This document shows positions 15,290 to 21,594 of a DNA stretch of 21,594 nt, piece after piece. Under the pieces are notes generated by a model, which had not been told where the DNA came from, ran no database searches, and was given only the letters and a program-made list of their open reading frames with translations. Both the position numbers and the translations under genes were made by a program. This DNA comes from Acidobacteriia bacterium UBA6623. Its GTDB lineage: Bacteria > Acidobacteriota > Terriglobia > Bryobacterales > UBA6623. The DNA is taken from positions 1-21,594 of the forward strand of contig DJHJ01000017.1 of NCBI GenBank assembly GCA_002433055.1. Direction: 5' to 3'. Every line of letters begins with the position of its first letter. The stretch's first letter is position 1.

Positions 15290-16087
15290 GTGCAATTTCA
15301 GAAAAAAACTGTACTAATTACGGGAGCTTCTTCTGGTATTGGGCGTGCGTGCGCACACGCTTTTGCCCGGGAGGGTGCCCATTTGATTTTAACGGCACGT
15401 TCATCTGACGGTTTACGAACGGTGGTTGAAGAGGTAGGGGAGGCGCAATGCACTTTAATCCCAGCTGACCTCACAGACTCTCGCTCCCTGTTGACTTTTG
15501 TCAACCGAGTGACCACGGAAGTATCCAAAATCGATATTGTTGTGAATAATGCAGGCGTAGGACTATATGCGCCTCTTTTGGCCGCCAAATATGAAACGGT
15601 GCGCACAATGATCACCCTTAATTTCCTGGCACCAGTCGAACTAACACGGCGGTTGTTGCCGCTGATTCCACGTGGTGGTGCAGTGGTAAATATCAGTTCA
15701 ATTGCTGGTAAGGTGCCTCTTCCGTGGTTCACTCTTTATTCCGCATCGAAATCCGCAATCAATGCATTTTCTGATGGTCTGCGGATGGAATTAGATCGAT
15801 TTGGTATCCACGTGTTATGTGTTTGTCCCGGCTATGTGAACACTTCATTTCGTGATAATTCTTTGGGTTATGAAATTCCTGATCAGGTAGCGACCCGAAA
15901 GCATTTTGTGGTTACATCTGAGCAGTGCGCAGAAGCGACAATCGAAGGTCTTCGACTTGCTAAAAAGACGGTGGTTGTCCCGAAAATCGGATGGATATTG
16001 GCCGCCTTAACACGTATATTGCCGGGGATCGTTTTCTGGTATATGACAAAGATAAACAACTCGTTACCATCTATAAACAGACGTTAA
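15290..16087 (+). CDS. Short-chain dehydrogenase/reductase (SDR), classical type
   Basis: 265 residues with a complete classical SDR core. The cofactor motif is TGASSGIG (11-18), followed by D60 in ADLTD, NNAG (86-89), N111, catalytic S136 or S137 in NISSIAG, and YSASK with Y150 and K154. PGYVNTSF follows the active site. The C-terminal hydrophobic segment (GWILAALTRILPGIVFWYM) suggests membrane association, as in DHRS7-like and other lipid-acting SDRs. Substrate is unknown. The start is GTG at 15290; a nearby ATG at 15271 is out of frame. aroK follows 26 bases later and probably shares the transcript. Confidence 0.92.
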   Translation: MQFQKKTVLITGASSGIGRACAHAFAREGAHLILTARSSDGLRTVVEEVGEAQCTLIPADLTDSRSLLTFVNRVTTEVSKIDIVVNNAGVGLYAPLLAAKYETVRTMITLNFLAPVELTRRLLPLIPRGGAVVNISSIAGKVPLPWFTLYSASKSAINAFSDGLRMELDRFGIHVLCVCPGYVNTSFRDNSLGYEIPDQVATRKHFVVTSEQCAEATIEGLRLAKKTVVVPKIGWILAALTRILPGIVFWYMTKINNSLPSINRR

Positions 16088-16113
16088 GAGAGGGGCTCAC
16101 TGTCAAAATCTAG

Positions 16114-16656
16114 ATGCAAATACGATTTAAATCAACACCAGGTATTTATCTGGTCGGCTTCATGGGTTGCGGCAAAACTACTGTAGGACGTGAATTAGCA
16201 CAGATCCTAGAGTGGGAGTTTGTTGACCTTGATGATGAAATTGAAAGACGTGCAGAAATTTCCATTAGTGAAATTTTCACACAGCATGGTGAAAGCTCTT
16301 TTCGTGAGATTGAGAGTGATGCTTTACTGGAGCAAATCCAGATTGTTGCGGAGGGGCATACCCGAGTGGTAGCGCTCGGCGGAGGAACGTTCGGAGCGAA
16401 ACAAAACCGAAAGATTATCAAACAAGCCGGTCTCTCGGTTTGGCTTAACGTTCCATTAGAAGAATTGTGGCAAAGGGTTTCTAACGCCACTCATCGCCCT
16501 TTGGCAAAGGATAGAGCAAGGTTTGAAGCTTTATATGAAGAGAGGCTTATGGAATATATGAAAGCCGATTTTTCTATTGAAGCAAAATCTAAGGACTCAT
16601 CTCATATCGCTCACGAAATAATCGACTTATTGCCACAAGACTTTGACAAGGTGTAG
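16114..16656 (+). CDS. aroK: Shikimate kinase
   Basis: It phosphorylates shikimate at the 3-hydroxyl with ATP, the fifth step of the chorismate pathway, in the cytosol. At 180 residues it has the standard size. The P-loop is GFMGCGKT (15-22), shikimate-binding Asp residues are in DLDDEIE (38-44), R64 sits in FREIE, GGG is at 89-91, and the lid Arg R128 is in HRPL. The ATG at 16114 gives the expected short N-terminal lead into the first strand. No other aro gene is near. It lies between an SDR gene and lolD in a rightward run that may form one transcript. Confidence 0.96.
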   Translation: MQIRFKSTPGIYLVGFMGCGKTTVGRELAQILEWEFVDLDDEIERRAEISISEIFTQHGESSFREIESDALLEQIQIVAEGHTRVVALGGGTFGAKQNRKIIKQAGLSVWLNVPLEELWQRVSNATHRPLAKDRARFEALYEERLMEYMKADFSIEAKSKDSSHIAHEIIDLLPQDFDKV

Positions 16657-16732
16657 AGTGAAATCGTACAAAAGTAGATTCCCAGAAGAAGAGTTATCGA
16701 TGAAAATCGGCACAGCATAGGATGTTGCTGCA

Positions 16733-17449
16733 ATGATTGAAAATGAAAACCCATCGTCGATGGCGGTTTTACAAACGAGAAGTTTGTCGAAGATTTTTGG
16801 TGATACTGCATCAAAGTTGAGTGTTCTTCACAATGTTAATTTGGATGTGAGACCTGGAGAGAGTCTCGCCTTGATCGGTGAATCAGGGGCAGGGAAATCA
16901 ACCCTGCTGTACCTGCTCGGGGCACTGGATAAACCCACCTCAGGTGATGTCTTCTATAACTCACGAGCACTTTCGAGTTTTTCTGGGACTGACTTAGCTA
17001 ATTACAGAAACAGTCAGGTTGGCTTCGTTTGGCAGAACTATCACCTGTTGATCGAATTCACCGCACTCGAAAATGTTGCGATGCCGCTACTGATTGCTGG
17101 TGAAGCACACCAAGATGCATTTTCGAAGGCACGGTTATGGCTTGATCGAGTAGGGCTTGCGCTGCGTACTGAACACCTTGCAGGTGAACTTTCCGGAGGA
17201 GAACAGCAGAGAGTTGCTATCGCACGGTCATTGGTTGCGTCTCCTAAAATAGTGTTGGCCGACGAGCCGACTGGGAATCTAGATCGATCCACCGCAAAGG
17301 TCGTTGCAGATCTTTTGCTTTCGTTTCCTAAGACCTGGGGATTAAGCTTGGTAGTGGCGACTCATAACCAAAAATTCGCGGCACGGTTTGATCGAACTCT
17401 AATGCTTGAAGAGGGAAATCTCGTAGTAGTTGAGAACGAAGTGAGTTGA
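16733..17449 (+). CDS. lolD: ABC transporter ATPase, LolD-like (lipoprotein release)
   Basis: A 238-residue ATPase of the MacB/LolD group, which powers lipoprotein release from the inner membrane with LolC/LolE. Walker A is GESGAGKST (49-57), the Q-loop is Q101, the signature is LSGGE (153-157) followed by QQRVAIARSL, Walker B is IVLADEP (D177, E178), and the H-loop His is H211. The segment YHLLIEFTALENVAMPL matches the LolD hallmark HHLLPEFTALENV. No permease gene is adjacent, so the partner must lie elsewhere; a MacB-type exporter remains possible. AGGA lies about 10 bases before the ATG. Confidence 0.85.
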   Translation: MIENENPSSMAVLQTRSLSKIFGDTASKLSVLHNVNLDVRPGESLALIGESGAGKSTLLYLLGALDKPTSGDVFYNSRALSSFSGTDLANYRNSQVGFVWQNYHLLIEFTALENVAMPLLIAGEAHQDAFSKARLWLDRVGLALRTEHLAGELSGGEQQRVAIARSLVASPKIVLADEPTGNLDRSTAKVVADLLLSFPKTWGLSLVVATHNQKFAARFDRTLMLEEGNLVVVENEVS

Positions 17450-17603
17450 ATTGGTAAATCAAAAAATCGGCTTTATTTAAATTTACTTGGAATTCTAGTA
17501 AGAAGTTATAGTGAAAAAGAGGCAATCAGAGGTATGGTGACAGGGTTCCAGGTTGATACTATGGGGATGTAGAATTGGTTTGGAACTGAGAAGTTGAGGA
17601 CAT
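17450..17603. other. Intergenic region upstream of the Clp gene
   Basis: 154 AT-rich bases between the lolD stop and the Clp start. I see no CIRCE-type or CtsR-type operator repeat and no clear promoter. A ribosome binding site GAGG at 17596-17599 precedes the ATG at 17604 with short spacing. Confidence 0.3.
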
Positions 17604-20045
17604 ATGTTCGAACGCTACACAGAGAAGGCTAGGCGTGTCATATTTTTTGCTCGCTATGAGGCCAGTCAGTTCGGCAGCCCTTATATAGAGAGCGAGCATC
17701 TTTTGCTTGGTTTAATTCGTGAGGATAAGGCCCTGGCAAATCGTTTTCTGCGATCGCATGCTGCGATCGAGTCAATTCGAAAACAGGTCGAATCACATAC
17801 GACAGTTCGAGAAAAGGTTTCCACATCAGTCGATCTGCCACTTAGCCACGAGTGTAAACGTGTGTTGTCTTATGCGGCAGAAGAGGCGGAACGACTTTCA
17901 CATAAACACATAGGCACAGAACACTTACTTCTTGGCTTACTGCGTGAAGAGAAATCTTTTGCATCTGAAATTTTACACGAGCGTGGCTTGAGGTTAACCT
18001 CAATTCGGGAAGAGTTGGCACGTTCTCAATCGGAAAAACTTGTTTCAAATCGACCGAAAGAAAGTTCGCTCCTCGCGGAGTTCAGTAGAGATTTGACGCA
18101 AGTTGCCGCTGATGCTTTGCTTGACCCTTTGATTGGCCGTGATAGTGAGGTGGAGAGAGTAATACAGATCCTATGCCGGCGCACGAAGAACAATCCAGTT
18201 CTCATCGGAGAGCCAGGAGTCGGGAAGACGGCCATTGTCGAAGGACTAGCGCAGAGGATTTCTGATGGAGATGTGCCGTCATTTTTGGCCGAAAAAAGAG
18301 TTTTGGCGTTAGACCTCTCACTCGTTGTTGCGGGGACAAAATATCGTGGCCAGTTCGAAGAGCGTCTGAAAACCATCATGAAAGAATTGATGGAGGACCC
18401 TAATGCGATAGTCTTTATCGACGAATTGCACACTTTGGTTGGTGCAGGTTCGGCGGAAGGATCACTGGACGCAGCAAATATTTTAAAACCCGCTCTTTCC
18501 CGAGGTGAGATTCAGTGCATTGGTGCTACGACTCCCACTGAATTCCGCAAGTCAATCGAAAGAGATCGTTCCCTGGAGCGCCGCTTCCAAGCTGTCAAAG
18601 TTACTCCACCTAGTGAAGGAGAAGCGATACAGGTTCTGCTCGGCGTGAAGGATCGTTACGAAAAATTTCATGCAGTTGCATATACGGATGAAGCCATAGA
18701 GACAGCGGTCTACGCCTCAAATCGATATATTCCTGACCGTTTCTTGCCGGATAAAGCAATCGATCTGATCGATGAGGCGGGTGCACGTGTGAAATTACGA
18801 CAGACGACGGTACCTGATGAGATTGCAGAAGTTCACAAACGTATTAAATTCATAGTTCACCGCATGGAAAATGCTATTACGAACCACGAGTTCGAAAAAG
18901 CAAGATTCTATTCTGATGAGGAACGGAAAGAGCGTGAGAATCTGCGAGCTCTCCGAAAAAAATATGACTTAGACGATGCTGTTGCTGCTTCGGTCGGTAA
19001 GGATGATATTGAGGACGTTGTTGCGCGCTGGACAGGAGTTCCGATGACCTCAATCAAAGAGGAAGAGCTGTCGAAACTGCTACGCCTCGAAGAAGATTTG
19101 CATATGAGAATCGTTAGTCAAGACAAGGCAATATCTGCTTTGGCTCGCGCGATTCGACGTTCACGTGCAGGATTGAAATCGGCTGCTCGCCCAGCAGGCT
19201 CATTCTTATTTTTAGGTCCGACTGGTGTAGGTAAAACTGAGGTAGCTCGTGCCCTTGCGGGATCGCTTTTTGGAAGTGAGAAATCCCTCTTGCGTTTTGA
19301 CATGTCGGAGTTCATGGAGAAGCACTCGGTGGCGCGTCTTATCGGGGCGCCGCCTGGCTACGTGGGCTACGAAGAGGGCGGCTTCCTCACCGAACGGATC
19401 CGGCGTCGGCCTTACTCGCTGATCCTGCTGGACGAGATCGAAAAAGCGCACGCGGACGTGTTCAACATCTTGCTGCAGGTTCTGGACGACGGACGGCTCA
19501 CGGACGGCCACGGCCGCACGGTGGACTTCCGTAACTGCGTGCTTGTCATGACCTCGAACCTTGGTTCCGAAGCCATTCAATCACTCACGGAGTCGGGCAA
19601 TACCGGCCGTATCAAAGAGACCGTGATGGGCGTGGTGGCACAGCATTTCCGGCCGGAGTTCCTCAACCGGGTGGACGAGACGGTGCTCTTCTCGCCGCTG
19701 ACCCGCAGCGAGATCACCGAGATCACGGCGCTGCAGTTCGAGAGAATCTCCCAGCGTTTGCTCGAGCGCATGATCCGGCTCGAGGCCAGCGACGAGGCGA
19801 TTGCCCATATCGGCGAGGCGGCCTGGGATCCGGTCTACGGCGCCCGCCCGATCAAGCGCTATCTGCAGAAGAACGTAGAGTCCGCCCTGGCCCGGAAGCT
19901 GGTGGAGGGCGCGGTGGCAGAGGGCTCGCTCGTGAAGATGGTGCTGAAGGACGGTGAGCTTGATTTCGGGATCGAGCTGCCGGAGCCTGTGGAGTCCATC
20001 TCCGCGGCGGGCGGTAAGAGTCCGCCGGAATCTCTGTCGGCCTGA
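17604..20045 (+). CDS. clpC: Hybrid Clp ATPase: ClpC-type front, ClpB-type end (probable assembly chimera)
   Basis: An uninterrupted 813-codon frame. Residues 1-145 carry the two Clp N-domain repeats. AAA1 has Walker A GEPGVGKT (202-209) and Walker B FIDE. A UVR-type middle region lies at about 404-445 (ITNHEFEKARFYSDEER), and AAA2 has GPTGVGKT (538-545). All of this is ClpC, the unfoldase that feeds ClpP. From about residue 566 base composition jumps to high GC and wording becomes ClpB-like: FLTERIRRRPYSLILLDE, VLDDGRLTDGHGRTVDFRN, SNLGSEAIQ, GARPIKRYLQKNVES. The ClpP-docking Gly-Phe loop expected after the SNxG motif in ClpC is absent. ClpB is a disaggregase and does not bind ClpP. The natural gene of the left-hand organism is probably a full clpC whose last third is not in this window. 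Confidence 0.85.
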   Translation: MFERYTEKARRVIFFARYEASQFGSPYIESEHLLLGLIREDKALANRFLRSHAAIESIRKQVESHTTVREKVSTSVDLPLSHECKRVLSYAAEEAERLSHKHIGTEHLLLGLLREEKSFASEILHERGLRLTSIREELARSQSEKLVSNRPKESSLLAEFSRDLTQVAADALLDPLIGRDSEVERVIQILCRRTKNNPVLIGEPGVGKTAIVEGLAQRISDGDVPSFLAEKRVLALDLSLVVAGTKYRGQFEERLKTIMKELMEDPNAIVFIDELHTLVGAGSAEGSLDAANILKPALSRGEIQCIGATTPTEFRKSIERDRSLERRFQAVKVTPPSEGEAIQVLLGVKDRYEKFHAVAYTDEAIETAVYASNRYIPDRFLPDKAIDLIDEAGARVKLRQTTVPDEIAEVHKRIKFIVHRMENAITNHEFEKARFYSDEERKERENLRALRKKYDLDDAVAASVGKDDIEDVVARWTGVPMTSIKEEELSKLLRLEEDLHMRIVSQDKAISALARAIRRSRAGLKSAARPAGSFLFLGPTGVGKTEVARALAGSLFGSEKSLLRFDMSEFMEKHSVARLIGAPPGYVGYEEGGFLTERIRRRPYSLILLDEIEKAHADVFNILLQVLDDGRLTDGHGRTVDFRNCVLVMTSNLGSEAIQSLTESGNTGRIKETVMGVVAQHFRPEFLNRVDETVLFSPLTRSEITEITALQFERISQRLLERMIRLEASDEAIAHIGEAAWDPVYGARPIKRYLQKNVESALARKLVEGAVAEGSLVKMVLKDGELDFGIELPEPVESISAAGGKSPPESLSA
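19299..19345. other. Composition breakpoint (probable contig misjoin)
   Basis: Left of here, synonymous sites are mixed (29 of 60 G/C in the line at 19201, 27 of 60 at 19261). Right of here they are strongly GC (42 of 60 at 19321), and this persists to the window end. The break lies in codons for FDMSEFMEKHSVARL, nearly identical across ClpB and ClpC, so a short shared word could join two genomes in a de Bruijn assembly. No repeat, att site or mobile element marks the spot. Confidence 0.85.
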
Positions 20046-20065
20046 AGCCGGTGATTGCTGGAAAA

Positions 20066-20099
20066 CCGGGGTCGTTTCCTCAGCTGGAGGCGGCCCCGG
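20066..20099 (-). terminator. Hairpin terminator for the leftward sugar-transporter operon
   Basis: CCGGGGTCG (20066-20074) pairs with CGGCCCCGG (20091-20099) with one G-U, and CCTC/GAGG (20078-20081 / 20087-20090) extends the stem inward. In the leftward direction the hairpin is followed by TTTT. It overlaps the last codons and stop (20080-20082) of the permease gene, which is unusual but possible. It also lies between two convergent genes and may stop both. Confidence 0.5.
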
Positions 20100-21459
20100 C
20101 CTTCCTGTTCTTGAGCTGGTCGATGAGCACCGCCACGAGGATCAGCAGGCCGAAGACGACCATCTGCGGGTAGGTGGTGACGCCGGTCAGGTTCATGCCG
20201 TTGGCGATGACGCCGAGGATCAGGGCGCCGACCAGGGTGCCCATGATGTTGCCCGACCCACCGGCGAGGCTGGTTCCACCGACGACCACCGCTGCAATGA
20301 TCTGCAGCTCGTAGCCCAGGCCGCTCTTGGCGCTGCCGGCGCCGTGCAGCGACGAGTTGACCACTCCGCCGAGCCCCGCCAGCGCTCCACAGATCGTGTA
20401 GACGACGATCAGCACGCGCTTGACGGGTACCCCTGAGAGGTGGGCGGCCTCGCGGTTCCCGCCGACAGCGTAGATGTGGCGTCCGAGCACTGTCCGGGTC
20501 ATCAGCAGGTGGGCGAGCACGTAGAGCAGCATCATCAGGATAACCGAGTTGGGGATTCCCATCAGGGAGCGGCCGGCGCCGAGAAAGCGGTAGCTCTCAG
20601 TCTCGATCACGACGTCTGAAGGGCCATCGGCGATGATGAAGGACAGGCCCCGGGCGATGGACATGATGCTCAGGGTGACGATGAAAGGGTGGATTCCGAA
20701 GGCTGTCACCATGAGGCCTGAAAAGGTGCCGAGGAGTCCACACCCGACAATGCCCAGCAGGACGCAGCCGAGCAGAATCAGGAGTCCGCTGTCGGGGTTA
20801 ATGCCGAGCTCACGGGCTGAGCAGGCCACGATGACCCCGGACAAGGCAATCAGGCTGCCTACGGAGAGATCGATCCCGGTGGTGATGATCACCATCGTCA
20901 TGCCGATGGCGATGATGGCCGTGTACGAAATGTGGTTGGCGATCTTGAGCACGTTCGTGCGTGTCAGAAAATTCGACCACTCATAACTGTCCGGCACGAT
21001 CACCTTGGCCTTCGCCAGTGACGGGTGCTGCTTCGACAGCCCCGGCAAACTGTGATCGCCCTCCTTGCCCGGTTTGGGCCGCAACACGCCATTCTCGGCT
21101 GACGCATGGGTGGCGGCGACGAAATCAATCCGCTCATCCGCCTCGCCCAGCTTGCGCAACGCATCCGACGCATCCGATGGTGCCCCGCTGACCGTTTTCA
21201 CTACCGTTGCTTTGCCTTGTTCCAGTTCCGCCTTCACCACTTTGGCAAACGCCTGAGACTCGGCGCCTTTGTCCACCACGATCATCACCTTGGCGTTGGG
21301 GTTCTGCTTTAAGATATTTTCGGCTACCTCGCCCGCTGCGCCCGCGCTCACTGGATGGATGACACCCCACGTGGCGACCGTGTAGTAGGCAAACAGGACG
21401 AGCAACACGAGCAGCGTGCCGTATTCGGAAATGAACTTGGACTGGAGAATCTTTCTCAT
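20080..21459 (-). CDS. Ribose-type sugar ABC transporter permease with inserted periplasmic domain
   Basis: 459 residues against about 320 for RbsC. The C-terminal 290 or so residues are a standard permease: IAIGMTMVIITTGIDLSVGS, the LGRHIYAVGGNREAAHLSG coupling region, and AAVVVGGTSLAGGSGNIMGT. The first helix (about 13-32) is separated from the rest by some 130 soluble residues (about 37-168) with alternating strands and helices (KVMIVVDKGAES, ERIDFVAATHAS, AKVIVPDS), presumably periplasmic. Its start overlaps the stop of the upstream ATPase gene as ATGA, a sign of translational coupling. Composition is strongly GC-rich, unlike the first 19 kb. The actual sugar is not determinable, so no symbol is assigned. 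Confidence 0.88.
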   Translation of the reverse strand: MRKILQSKFISEYGTLLVLLVLFAYYTVATWGVIHPVSAGAAGEVAENILKQNPNAKVMIVVDKGAESQAFAKVVKAELEQGKATVVKTVSGAPSDASDALRKLGEADERIDFVAATHASAENGVLRPKPGKEGDHSLPGLSKQHPSLAKAKVIVPDSYEWSNFLTRTNVLKIANHISYTAIIAIGMTMVIITTGIDLSVGSLIALSGVIVACSARELGINPDSGLLILLGCVLLGIVGCGLLGTFSGLMVTAFGIHPFIVTLSIMSIARGLSFIIADGPSDVVIETESYRFLGAGRSLMGIPNSVILMMLLYVLAHLLMTRTVLGRHIYAVGGNREAAHLSGVPVKRVLIVVYTICGALAGLGGVVNSSLHGAGSAKSGLGYELQIIAAVVVGGTSLAGGSGNIMGTLVGALILGVIANGMNLTGVTTYPQMVVFGLLILVAVLIDQLKNRKAGAASS

Positions 21460-21594
21460 GCCGCCAAGTCCTTCTCTGCTCCGACGGCCAATTGCATGAT
21501 GTCCGCTTGCGTGGCGTTGGGCACGTCGGTGATCTCGCCGGTCACGCGGCCTTCGTACATCACGAGGATGCGGTCGCTCATGCCGAGCACCTCG
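21456..21594 (-). CDS. Sugar ABC transporter ATPase (RbsA-like), C-terminal end only
   Basis: The last 45 residues of a gene cut by the window edge: EVLGMSDRILVMYEGRV, then TGEITDVPNATQADIMQLA, ending DLAA and TGA. MSDRILVMYEGRVTGE matches the C-terminal end of the second ATPase domain of RbsA/MglA/XylG proteins (MSDRI-V-EGR-GE). Its TGA overlaps the permease ATG by ATGA. Together with the permease it forms a sugar-import operon; the periplasmic binding protein is not in the window. Confidence 0.85.
   Translation of the reverse strand, partial: EVLGMSDRILVMYEGRVTGEITDVPNATQADIMQLAVGAEKDLAA

Noticed and set aside
19954..21370. Several long rightward reading frames within the permease region
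   Set aside because: They are opposite-strand shadows of GC-rich coding sequence with low-complexity His/Asp/Arg-rich translations and no family features.
1..21594. CRISPR arrays, insertion sequences, prophage genes, rRNA
   Set aside because: No regularly spaced repeats, transposase motifs, terminal inverted repeats or rRNA-like stretches were seen on reading through the window.

Overview
The window looks like a bacterial metagenomic contig made of two unlike parts. From base 1 to about 19,300 it is moderate in GC with mixed codon use. It is densely packed with housekeeping and accessory genes of a Gram-negative (lolD) bacterium. Purine, shikimate, molybdenum-cofactor and selenium genes, a methylmalonyl-CoA mutase, a secreted M14 peptidase and an uncharacterised 230-residue protein together suggest an Acidobacteriota-like organism. 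That assignment is inference from gene content only. From about 19,300-19,345 to the end, base and codon composition turn abruptly GC-rich, inside the coding region of a Clp ATPase.

Layout. 1-38 may hold the first codons of a leftward gene cut by the edge. purC (rightward) faces a leftward set moaB - gmhB-like phosphatase - selD (3514 to 1167). Rightward again come a small membrane protein, a methylmalonyl-CoA mutase large subunit, a zinc-dependent alcohol/polyol dehydrogenase, a secreted M14-family zinc peptidase and the 230-residue protein. ligA runs leftward, then a diacylglycerol-kinase-like lipid kinase and a DUF457-type membrane protein run rightward. yhhQ (queuosine-precursor transporter) is leftward. 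After a gene-poor stretch come an SDR oxidoreductase, aroK, a lolD-like ATPase and a Clp ATPase. The last 1.5 kb is a leftward ribose-type ABC permease gene overlapped by the tail of its ATPase gene.

Two observations stand out. (1) selD is longer than a simple reading gives. An in-frame TGA at 2157-2159 sits exactly where other SelD proteins carry catalytic Cys or Sec, and the same frame continues upstream to an ATG at 2213 with a good SelD N-terminus. A perfect 11-bp inverted repeat encloses the TGA. The gene therefore probably encodes a selenocysteine-containing SelD, which implies that this organism decodes UGA as Sec. (2) The Clp gene has a ClpC-type first 565 or so residues (N-domain repeats, UVR-containing middle region) and a ClpB-like end. 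The switch coincides with the composition change in one of the most conserved stretches of the family. This is most simply a false assembly join between two organisms; less likely, it is a real recombinant. Genes to the right of it should not be assigned to the same genome without read evidence.

Functional links: SelD and MoaB both feed enzymes such as selenium- and molybdenum-dependent formate dehydrogenase, which are not in the window. The mutase has no B12-binding domain and no partner beside it. LolD has no LolC/E beside it. I saw no rRNA, tRNA, CRISPR array, insertion sequence or phage gene. No previously undescribed multi-gene system is evident.
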